A DNA stretch of 48,544 bases from Zygnema cylindricum (Eukaryota; Streptophyta; Zygnematophyceae; Zygnematales; Zygnemataceae), in NCBI GenBank assembly GCA_037447655.1, contig JBBHKE010002948.1, forward strand, positions 227,721 through 276,264, written 5' to 3'. The position numbers and the translations under genes are program-made. The notes beneath the pieces are model-generated. The model worked only from the letters and a program-made list of their open reading frames with translations. It was not told the DNA's origin and did not search any database. Positions 1 to 10,900 of the stretch are shown here, one piece after another. Position 1 is the stretch's first letter, and each line of letters begins with the position of its first letter.

Positions 1-51
1 GACTTTTCTATCTTATCTGCCTGTTTTGTCTTTTGTGCGGGATGTGTGCAG

Positions 52-227
52 AGGGTCGCCCTGCGGCGCTGCATGCGGCCATGGCGGAGGTGGCCGCAGG
101 GGAAGCTTCTCAGAAGGATCCTGCATCGGGTGCTTCCGAGCAGCTTCCTGCCCGGGCCTACCTCTGTCGAGCGGTGCATGTGAATCCCGCAAACGGCAGT
201 CACTGGGAAAAGCTCGTAGCACGGTAA
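52..227 (+). CDS. Terminal exon of a SKI3/TTC37-like TPR protein (partial)
   Basis: A more GC-rich block is preceded by a pyrimidine-containing tract and an AG acceptor (50-51). It reads open to a TAA at 225-227. The reading frame enters in phase 1 from an exon to the left of the window, giving about 58 residues. The last 19 residues (RAVHVNPANGSHWEKLVAR) resemble the C-terminal helix pair of the plant superkiller-complex scaffold SKI3, which ends in a similar R-A-(I/V)-H-x-N-P...W-x-x-L motif. SKI3 is a tetratricopeptide-repeat scaffold of the cytoplasmic SKI complex, which feeds RNA to the exosome for 3'-5' decay. The family assignment rests on this short stretch recalled from memory, so it is tentative. 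A GT directly after CGG (224-225) could instead be a splice donor, but the in-frame TAA makes a terminal exon simpler. The gene points towards the CUE gene (convergent). Confidence 0.42.
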
Positions 228-3200
228 CTCTAAGTTACATTGTGTTTCTTTTGGGGCAATCACTATTTGCACAAAAACATGTATATCCTCAGGGTTCTTT
301 CGGGTTTCTTTATTCCTAGGGTCCCTTTAGTGTCAGTGCTTTTTCCTACCAATGTTCCCCAGGTTTTCGTGCTTGAATGGATGAATGCTTCCCACTACTG
401 AGTTGGGATGGAGGAATGTAGAGGTTGATTTCGACTTGCTTTTGTGCCCTGACTGTGGAAGCTCCACGTTTAGATGTGAATGCAAATGAATGAGAATGGG
501 AGGCCTTAGTATGGGAAGCTTTATAAGGTCCACAAAACATAAGGTCCTGTACTGCAGTTTGTGGAACTTGATGATTCGGTGCAGGTTCCTCTTGATGTGA
601 CCATTCAAGTGAGATATGCTTATCCGAGGTGGTTACCACATAAAAGGACCAGTAGGATATTTTGCCAAGGGCAAGAACCACCCGTACAGGGGAACTGGGT
701 ATCTTTTTGAGGGGGATGTTGCATGGTTATCTGGGGAAACATGACATGGAATTGCTCCGTGGTCTTTGTCTCTAAAAGAACGTGAACCACAGACATGAAC
801 GAACTCATCCAAAGTGACACCGTAACACGCAAATGGCCCAATGGTGACCAGAATATAGGGGTCTGTAGTGCCTGAGCATGCCTAGCCGCGCTCCTCCACC
901 TAAGGCGAACTGTGTGGCTGGGGCCCTTGGGGTAAGGTGCTTCGCCAGCTGCTGTGAGCTAGGTGGGATCCACTACAGCGATGTCGTCAAACATGCGTCT
1001 TGTACAATCGAATTGTTAAGAGCAAGTGCCATCCAAATTAGTGTTGAGAGCAGAGTAAAGCTATGCCCTTTTATATCCTCGTGTCCACAGCTTATGCGGA
1101 AACTTTGCCCCAAGATGGAAAAGGTAAAATATACAAACTTGAGGCGGTAACAGTGATAGAACAGAAGAAAAATGACAGGTTATGCTGTGAGGCCTTAACT
1201 ATGACCACTTCTTATTGCTTGGACACGTGCCCAACAGTACTACCCTTTTGCTTGTACAATCCTTCAATAAGTTGCAGTGCTGTAGACGCCGAAATGCATA
1301 GCTTTCTGGTGAAAAGACTGAACCTATAAGGTTCCCTTCCAGTTTTATGTTGGCCCATATTTTCTGATGAACTAGGAATTACACCATAACCTATTGAATG
1401 AGTGGCCATAAAAGACCAAAAAGGGATTAATATGACAAAATAGCAAAAAGTGGCCAAAGTAGAAGAAAAGGCCAAAGACAGAAGCGACTCGAGAGAGTAA
1501 CGGCAAACAAGGAAAACAAGAGAGAGGTTGCCGTTTGAGTGTCTTTTCAATTGAAAATATATTACACGAAGACACAAGGAAGTCTTATAATAAGACAAGA
1601 AAAAAGGGTAGCCGAAGAGGCTCTAAAAGGTAGATCTAATCTATGCGTAACTTAGGGAGGTACAACTAGCTACGCTTCAAGGAATCAAAGTCTAAAAAGA
1701 GTCCTGCGAAAGAATCTACAACACTAACAAAGGTATGTACAAACCACTAAGTAAAGTACAGAACGCTAAACCACAGTACTAGACTTATAGCGAAGCGTGT
1801 AGGACCCTAAAGTAGTATAGAAAACAAAGAATGCTTTAATCGTATTTCAACATAGTGGGGCTATATTTGATGTTTACAAATGGTGGTTCTACACACTATG
1901 TTACATAGTTCTGCGACCAATGTTAAGCACCGCCCTATCATGAGAAGAGGTTCTCTTGTAGCTCTTCGTCTCTTCTACCAAGAAAAGAAGACATGCTGTA
2001 TGATATCTTTCTTTCATGGTAGTTCCATGCGGAAGATAAGGGGCTGAAACAGCATAAGTATTGTATTGCATTACTTCCCTCTGAAGCTTGATTTGTTTCA
2101 GCAGTTTGCTCCCCGCGCTGTTAAGCTTATTTACTCTATTTAGACAAACCGTTTATGCTCCGTACAAGCTTCTGCACTCCTAAAACTGTAAATAGCAAAA
2201 GAAGTTTGAAAGTTAATGACAATGAAAATTATAAGCATCTCTTCGAATCAGACTGTGGTTTATCCGTCCTTTCTTCTCAATCTTTCCATTGAGGATCATG
2301 CCAAGTGGTCATCTAGAAAGCAGCAGAAAGATCCTGCCAGCCTGTTTTTCACTGTTTTTCTCACCTACTATGGACCACCTGAAACTTGGATTTGTGCAAA
2401 AGGATGGATTTTCTGGTTTATTGTACTTTCATTGCATATGTCTGCCCTATTTGTTTGCCATTCCTCTGCCTAATCGTTTGAGAATCAGTAATTGTTATTA
2501 GCTACATACTTTCTTTGGCCAGAAATCATATAAATAATTCTAATCAATTTATTTCAAAGAATGAATATATAGAAAAAGGGTGTCATTTAAACCAGTTTCA
2601 TCTAGGACTAGTAATTACTAATAACAATAAAGCAAAGTCAATGAACATGTCTGGGTTTTGCAGATGTTTGAGACTCAGAAGTACAACATTCAACAATTCC
2701 AGTATCAACACCTCGAATTTAAGCTTTACTACCTTACTATTTCCTTTATAATTTCCAATTGGGCAGAAGGCGCATGTGCCCTTTTCCAACAATGGTGATC
2801 AAGCAAGAAAACAACAACAAGCACATGATTCAATAAACCCAGATTTAAGAAAACATCCAACAGAAGGCGTGGAAGGCGTCAGAGTTGGTAAGGGTTGCTG
2901 ACTTGGATGATACTCTCCAACCATAAATTCTCTTAGCTTTCCTGATAGGATGATAACATCACTTTCGTCAATGCTTCACAACCTCCAGCGATTGTCTTGT
3001 GATATATTAAAGAGATATATATTGTGACACCATCAATTACCATAGCATATGCGGCAATGTCACCTGTTAATCACAATGCCATATTTGCATATATTCTTTC
3101 ATTGCTCGGCAAACATTCTTCAATTTGAAAATACACATTAAATTCCTAAATATCCTTAAGCACAACACGTAGATCACTGCCAATCACACTTCCAACCACA

Positions 3201-3418
3201 TCTACCATACTCGACAAAAGGAATCTCGACATTTGTAACCAATATGAAATATACAGAGAACATTATACAACTTATTTACAGAAGTTGACTCCCAATTGCG
3301 CATTTCCGCTAAGGTCGGAGCTCAACATAACATGCCTGCAAATTGGGTGAAAATCCTATTTAATCTCGACTCCAATCAAGGGAACAGATGGAAGTCTAAA
3401 TCACTAACTTTTGCACAC
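228..3418. other. Intergenic / 3' untranslated region, no gene recognised
   Basis: This stretch lies between the 3' ends of two convergent genes. The short open frames here on both strands have no recognisable motif and no credible splice-linked partners. It probably includes the 3' untranslated tails of both genes, but I could not assign poly(A) sites. I see no tandem repeat or transposon end in it. Confidence 0.4.
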
Positions 3419-6400
3419 TCACAACTGTCGCACATCCACGTTTTCGACACTGACAACTCCTTTCTCACTTCCTACACTCAGACTAAGAGGACTGTCCTGA
3501 CTCGGCTCAATTTCCGTTCCCATTTGCGAGCTCCCACAAGAATTACGCGCCGATATGTCCTGAACCATCTCCCAGCCAGAGTCCTCTTCACCAAAGGAGC
3601 TGAACATATTCAGATCTTGACTGCCATACGAAAAACTGGGCATAGACCCTCCTAAAACAGCCATGCGTGCCGCATACTCTTTCTGCTCACCATCCTCCTT
3701 GTGACCGGAGGACCCTATTGAGGAGCCCGGCTTGGCCGAACTGAAGGGGCTGTTGCAAGCCGAGGTGTGACCTGAGTCAACAGACACAGTACTAGTTTTG
3801 ACCGTCTGGAGCGAGAACTTGTCGAGAGCTTTCTGCATGTTAAGGAAAGTCGCCAAAGGCTCGGCCAGAGCATCATCAGTGGAAACATCAGTGGAAACAG
3901 TGCGGGATGATTCGTCCACATGTGGTTTTGTTAATGGAGCAGTTAACTTCAACTTCAAGGTCTCCACGTCTTCACAGCGCACGGCAAGCTCTCCCCTGCA
4001 ATGGCGTCATCGAACCCTTTAGTACAAAATGTACCAGATGGTCTACCCATCGCAATGACATAAAATTCCTAATTTTTTTTTAACACCTCATGTTAACAGA
4101 CCAATTACAATAATATATGTCCTAAATAGAAGTATAGAAAAGCGAAAAAATCGCAATAAATAAAACAGAAAATAAACTAGAACTACTACAAGTAATAAGA
4201 TAAGCAAATAAAAGACCAAACAGGCAAGACATTGATCAATTAGATGAGAATAAACCCTCAAATTAAAATGATCCCTCCAAAGAACCCAATGAGAAAAACA
4301 ACCACCAATCTTAAGCTTGAGGAGAAGAATTTAAGAAATGTAGCTTGCACTTACTGCAAAGAGTCCAGAAGCTTCCCCTTAGCGATTAAAAATTCACGAA
4401 GCTGCAACAATATGGCGGTCAAAAAAATGAACATCACAAGATAGTACTCTTAGTCCCTTCACCAATACAAAGTCAAATGAATAGCTTACCAAATTTCTAT
4501 GACACAAAGAATCAGCCTCACATTATCAAGCATAAAATTCCTTGTGCAAAACTACCCGAATATGTTAAAAGTAAACTGAATTTCTTCAGAAAGCATGCAA
4601 TCAAGAGCAGACAGAATCGCATAAGAAAATCAGACAAAGTTCAACAAGCCAAAATTTGCAATGTAAAGAAACAGAAAAGACCACAACTATGATAACTGAT
4701 ATGTATGCTCTGGACATTAGGAAAAGGAACATGCCTTGGTACAGGATTCAGCTTCCACATCCAGCGCTTCTGACTGCTTGCCAATACTTGCCATCTCCTC
4801 TTGCTCACGAGCCAGCAACATTCGGGCGAGCTCCTCTTTAGCCTTTTTCTTAGATATCGCGGTTTCCAACTGTTTACATGCAACCTCCAAGCGGTGCTGA
4901 ATCGTCCTTTTTAACTGAAACACAAAACAAAAGAAAGAAAGAAAGAAAGAAAGGAAGAAACAACAATAAGATCATAAACCTTACTTCAAAATTCACATTT
5001 AAATACAGGTAGTTGTGCTCAAACATTTCAAACGCTGTCGCAATGGCACAGACGGCGTTCTTAGAGCTGACTACATGTTCAACCAGCAAATCGGATACAA
5101 GATAAACATGGACAAATCCTGCAACTCTTATATCTAATTTCCAACACCAGCAAAAAAAACAAAGAAAATTGAAACATATAAGCTTTCTTCTTAGAAACAA
5201 CTCCTTCGTATATTAAGTAGACTTACCTCATCCAATGCCAATCGAGCCGCTTCTCTTGCATCCTTCACCTGACGAACTCGTGCTAGTAGTTCACGAGCCT
5301 CCATAGCCAGGACAGCCCTCTCTCCATATACTTCTCCTGCACGCTGTTCAATGTAATAACACGTTACTTTTCCTATCCAAAAATCAAGCCACCAAAATTG
5401 AAACATTTTCATTAGGCCAGAAATTTGACGTGTTTCCCACTCGAAAAGAACAATAAAACAAATGAAAGCTCCATTAAAACAGAAACAAGAAAGCTAACTG
5501 ACAGCCTCCATGCAAAAAAAAATGGAGTGAACACTTACAGTCTCAAGGCCCTCACGAGCTCTGTGAAGATCCTGCCGAAGCTGCTCAACTTCAAGCATGG
5601 TATCTTTTCCACCATTTTCGGCATCTTTCTGGGCAGCGGCAGCTTCACCCTCCTTTGTAAAGATGGTACCGACAAGTTTTTCCACCTCCTGTATGCTATC
5701 CTTCAAGTCTTCCTGCAGGTGGATGCAAAAGTCCAAGAAATGTAAAATGGGGGACATAAACTGAACTTAATCCCCAAGAAACAGAAAAAACCGTACCATT
5801 CCTGTTGAAACAAACCTAAATCCGACCAAAAGGGTGAAGCTTCTAAACACGTTGAACAGCATTGAAAAAAGGAACTATACTACTCGCTATACTTGCTCGA
5901 CCTCTTTCAAGCAGCTCCCCAGGCATCCTTTCGAAAATTTCGCAAAAGCAGAATGAACATACTGCAAGACAGCAAATTCCTCTCTAGCAAATATTCATCA
6001 AAGTGTGGCTCAAGAAATTTCTGCACCTTGTTTTCTGCAGCAGCATCTACCAACTGCTCAAGATCCTCAACACGCATGAATCCTGCTTGAGAACTACTTG
6101 TCAAACTTTCACATAAGGATGCCATACTGCTGCTTCCGTGACAGTGGGCAATTTTCAATTCCTTTTCCCAGGAGGATAAGCGCATTGAAGACGATTCTGG
6201 AGTAGGTAGAATCGCAATTTCTTCAAAATCAGCAATAACGGTTTCAGCCAAACCTACTTCTGCAATTGCCTCTCTTGGAATCTCGCTTGCTTCCAACCTC
6301 GCCAAACCCTCAACACTTTTTCCTCTGGCATTAGTTCCAGATATCTCCTCAGAATTTACCGGTAGAGCATCTTTGACATCCCAGTACTGCGAACCAGTCT

Positions 6401-7764
6401 CGCCCACAGTATCCATATCATGTTCTGGTATTCCAGAAACACAACTCACGGGAGAAACTGGATCAACATCCTGATTAGCAGTCCTGTCCAAAGGCGTCAC
6501 TTCCAGTGAACTACTGGGGGCATCACTCGCATCACGCGAATTGTTGATAGTTTCAGCATCAACCAAAGAGACTGGAGTCTCTACATATGGCTCGTCGTCA
6601 TTGATTGCCTTTGCAACCTCCACATCAAGTGCACCTGCAAAAGGAAATGATGGACAAAGAATGTATATATATCATCATCTTGCAGTAAACTGCCCATAAC
6701 ACTAATTCGGTCATGCCTTTTTTTAAAACCAAAAGTCATAAAATAGTGTTGGCGACTTCATTTGAGCAAGTGAACTACAACCTGCCACGTCTTCTTGCAC
6801 TAAACTAGTAACATATCAAGTTTCACATTCATACTGATACGATGGGCAGTGTGGTGATGACTCAGAACAATTTCTCTGGTCTGAAAAAATCTGAATTTTT
6901 TTGACGTCAGAACTGTTCTATAGCTGAAGAAATGCAGAATATCGAGCCACACATATGCACTCCCCACGAAAGATTGTCCAGGAGCCCACCTTCTTGGCTA
7001 CCCTGAGTTACTTTGAGCTCTCCATTGTGAATATCATTATTGCCTGTGTCTTTGTGATTGTCATGGAGTTCAGATATTGGAGTGTCTATCAGAAGGGTCG
7101 CAACACTGTTGCCACCTTCAGGTATGTTAGTATCACTGGTGAAGATAGTAGGCGGGTTTAAATCCTCCATGGAAGAGTTTGTGGACTCTGTATCGACGAC
7201 CCTGTCATCCGAATGAAGTTTAACATCACCTGAAAGGATACCAGGATAGGAAAGATTCAAAGTCAGAAAGTTTTAAACAGGACATGAAGGCTGACTGGGC
7301 AAATGAGAAGGGTGTGAGCCAAGAATTTAACAACTCGTGATTTTCCAGGTAAAACAATGATTCTCCGAATCCTGACCAGGACTCATTTGCGTACTTAAAT
7401 CGGAAAAAAACTATCGACAAGAGAAGCAAAACCAACAAATAACGAATAGGAAAGAAACAACACAAGTCCATTTACTGGGAATAGAACTGCAGGAAAATTA
7501 TTTGCTACAAATATTCAAATTCCAGCATGGTGAGAATTCATTACCAGAAGAACCTCTTGGAATCACATCGTCCAATAGGGCCGTTTCTGAATCAGCTTCA
7601 ATCTCTTTGTCCATATCTGGGAGCACTTCTGTAATTATCCATTCCGCGGCTTCGTCTACATTCCGACCATGACTAAGCAGTGCACCTCGCAGTATCCTCA
7701 CATCAACTTTTGGAAAAAGCTCTTTCATGGATTCAAGAGCGAACTCCATGGTGACTCCCGCCAT
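3419..7764 (-). CDS. CUE-domain, coiled-coil protein, 8 exons, one apparent frameshift
   Basis: Coding exons on the minus strand are 7764-7545, 7229-6990, 6634-5893, 5712-5539, 5343-5227, 4914-4735, 4401-4355 and 3995-3419. All junctions agree in phase, giving about 765 residues. The start is the first ATG after an in-frame TGA. Residues 7-49 form a CUE domain, a small three-helix ubiquitin-binding fold, with the diagnostic F17-P18 and L29-L30 pairs. Residues 75-370 are acidic, Ser/Thr-rich and probably disordered. Residues 380-575 (exons 3-8) are rich in E, K, A and L and predict a long coiled coil. The C-terminus contains a GWEMVQD motif. Plants have such CUE proteins, but I know no assigned reaction; ubiquitin binding is inferred from the domain. 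Two oddities: exon 3 needs one extra base near 5979-5980 to stay in frame, and the intron after exon 6 starts with GC rather than GT. Confidence 0.85.
5979..5985 (-). other. Apparent 1-base deletion (frameshift) in CUE gene exon 3
   Basis: Upstream of this point exon 3 reads in a frame ending FDEYLLER. Downstream the protein-like frame (EEFAVLQYVHSAFAK, then ...CLKEVEQ) is offset by one base. It runs to a good donor, GTATAG, in exactly the phase that the next exon needs. Exon 3 is 742 nt, while the neighbouring exon phases require 743. The site is a GG pair (plus strand CC, 5979-5980) where GGG would restore the frame. It could be a homopolymer base-call error or a true disabling mutation. 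Confidence 0.7.
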
Positions 7765-7944
7765 GAGGCCAATGAGGAGTCAGAAGTTTACGAGACCAGG
7801 CTTTCAACTCCCATAAAAATATTTAGTATGAAAAATCGGCAACACGACTGAGATAATAGTAATCAATAATAGATGTACGATCACATACGAGCCATGAAAG
7901 GTAAGACTGCTTCTTTTCGCTGCTTCCTCCCATCTTGTCCAAGG

Positions 7945-7990
7945 AAAATCTATATAGAGGAACACGGATAACTTTATGACGTCACGGCTA
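7945..7990 (-). promoter_or_regulatory. Putative core promoter of the CUE gene (TATA box plus TGACGTCA)
   Basis: A TATA-like CTATATAG lies at 7957-7950 on the minus strand, about 185 bp upstream of the ATG. The perfect bZIP-type palindrome TGACGTCA (7984-7977) lies 19 bp further upstream. The spacing would put the start of transcription near 7920 and give a leader of about 155 nt. The elements are seen directly; their function is inferred. Confidence 0.4.
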
Positions 7991-10900
7991 CACGAGTGGA
8001 AGCTTCAGAAACGACAAACGGGCTTGTCTCGGGCAGTCGAAAACCTTTTGGCACACGGTTTCAGGTTCTCAACCAACTAATGACGGAAACGTATTGGCGA
8101 CGCAATTGTCCGGTGTCTTCACGACCGGTACGGTGCTGAAGCCACAGTAAAATGTTGGGGAAAACATTACAGAAAATTATTTTATGTCATGTCAATGTTT
8201 TGTATGGTTTTTTGCCGTGTTGAGGTATTTGGCCATTTGGCGGTTGGTCATTTGCCAAACTCGAATTGTTTGTGGGGGAGGGGGGGGAATTACTTGGAAA
8301 ATGCGAAACAAAGCGTTTCAAATTGCATTGTTCAGTTCGATGCGCATCGGTTCGATTTTAACAATAGCCTGGGGAGTGTGGCTGACGTGGCAGATCGCTT
8401 TTCAAAAACAGCGACTGGCAACGCCCATCCCAGGCATACTTCATGTACGACTTTACTTCACGGGGGGGGGGTAAAGTGCGAACAATTATAAACTTTATAG
8501 TACATGTACAGTACGCATATATATGATGTTTGACGGAGCACCCACATCTTTGGAGCCAACCTGATTGACGTCGAAGTACGTAAGCCTCAGCGTCATGCAT
8601 GCACAGTTTTGACACTTAATGCCAATTTATGCGTCCACTTTATAACGTTACGTTGAGTTGTCATGAATAATATTTCAAGTGCGCATGTACTACCTTCACA
8701 ACATTCACAGGGATAAGTTTTTGTGGGGTTTTGAAGTCGTACTAGTCATGTTAATTATAGTAAAATTTAACATTCTTTTTTGGCTTTTTTACGCCAATTT
8801 ATGCTTTACAAATTGTTCCCCCGCCCAATTTACTGAATGTTGTATAGATGAGATGTCACGTGAAGCTTGTCGTACATAACCATAATATCAATTTGACATA
8901 ACATAAAAATAGTTAACACTAAATAAACCATAGAGAGTTTATATTTAACTTTATATGAGCGTTAATTTTATTTAAATTTTGATAACGCTAGTTTATGATT
9001 TAGAACCGAAAAAAGCGGGGTGAAAATCAGTGATATAAACACTAATAACGATAACGGTGCAATATTGTGTTTCGTTGACTTTCCTAACGGCAATAAGTCC
9101 AACATCGTATATATCATATGTTGTTAATGGTAAGGGCGATAAATTACAATGTATTGCTGTTGGTAATTATCGTCAATAGAATGGAATATATTTGTAAGAT
9201 AACACATAGCCATCTATAAGTGATATATCAATACATTTGATATATCAATTCAACCGATATAACAACGAGGTGAATGGCCTCAACGGGAGGTGAAAGTTTG
9301 AAAAAATCTACATTGGGGTACGAAAAATCTAGTACGTAAGAAGAAGTCTTATACGTGAAGTACATACCGATAACTATCGGCTAGTGATAGGTCAAAAAGA
9401 ATACACACATAATATCGGTAAATAGAGGTCGAAACACAATACTACAAAACAACAATCGAAGTGACGCGCCATCACATTTTAAAAATATCGCGGGAGTTAT
9501 TAGTAAAAAGGCAAAATATACAAGTGAACGAAAGTACAAGATGTACATGAAAAAATAAATGGTGGATCGCACCATTTAAACAATCCGACAAAACCGATTT
9601 TGCTCGCCCACCTCCTCAATAAACTTTAGTTTTGCAGCTCAAGGAGGTTAAACAAGTGGTTCCTATCGCTTATTCGCGATAACGACAAGAGCGTACAAAA
9701 AAGGAGATAGGAAACACCTCCCGAAGTTCCAACATACACGAATTCAACCGAACAAGCATTGCTTACATCGGAATAGGAAAGGTATGCAGCGAAATCGCCG
9801 TAAACTTTATTTCATCGAAAGGACGCGCTGATCTTTCCGACTTTACGAGGGACCATGCTGAATGAAGAGAGTTTTGCACACAACAATAAACTTTAAGTCT
9901 GTAAAAGGTTCTTAACATAATTTTTCACCAACACTCAATACCAAAATGGGGTGGATTTTCGTTGAATCTGGAAGTACACAATTAGGGTTTTGGTCGTAGA
10001 AGGTACTCTACCCTTGTGTGCATCATACTTCAATGATCAACAACACAACATTAGGTCACACTATAAATTTATATGCACTTCAAGTTGATAGTGGAAATAA
10101 CACAAATTTGTGAGAAATATATTCTCTCTCTGTTTTTGTCTCTCTCTCTCTCTTTTGTACTTTAGTACAGATAAAGTAATTTATCTTATGTAAGGTTGGG
10201 ATATAAGATCTAAGTCTATATTAGACTTACCTTGAGGGTAAAGACTTTGAATGAGAGACAAGGTCACTTGTGTAGGTTATTACTAGGGAAAAAACATGTG
10301 GGCATTTTGGAATTGTGTGTGTCAGTTTTGTTAAGTAGCTTTTGTGTAAACATTCTTAATGGGGTACACAAAAAATTAAAAAATTACATTAAGCATAAGA
10401 CTCTCCTCTGGTGTTAACTCCTACCATTTTTTCTCAACTAGCTTTTTTTTCACTAACTCGAGACTATATATCATGCCCAACTAGACATTTAGACTAAAAG
10501 GTCCTAACATATAATAATGCACCTTTTACAAAACGGGGAATTTCAACTACCACAAACGTGGAGTAGAGGGATAAAAACGCCAAAGCCTACCCTCTTGCGG
10601 ATTCTCACTTTAAAAGACGACTCACGAGATGGAGTGAAGAACTAGGAGGAAAATTCATTAACCTTAGTAGGCGCTTTCCCCTCCTCAATCTTAACGATAC
10701 GTTTTCCGAGCCTACTTAATGTTGGGGTTCGCTCCACACTGACGTGTTCACCCAAAGCATGCCCTACGATTTTTAATGTAAAAACAAGATTGAGAGTCAC
10801 TACGTGTATTATCAGAGAGGCCATAGCAAATCTACCTACAAAAATCATTTGCCCAAATAAATCGCTTGAGCATAAAACAGTAAATTTGGCCTTTTTTTTA

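Noticed and set aside
224-931. A further exon of the SKI3-like gene near 868-931, followed by a strong GTAAGG donor
   Set aside because: The phase would give an immediate stop (GCC TGA), and an in-frame TAA already ends the exon at 227.
1212-1598. 128-codon frame on the minus strand
   Set aside because: Serine/phenylalanine-rich with no motif; consistent with random open frame in AT-rich DNA.
5963-6010. Micro-intron instead of frameshift in CUE exon 3
   Set aside because: The only GT...AG pair that fixes the frame would excise about 43 nt encoding the protein-like segment VQKFLEPHFDEYLL, which is too short for an intron and too gene-like.
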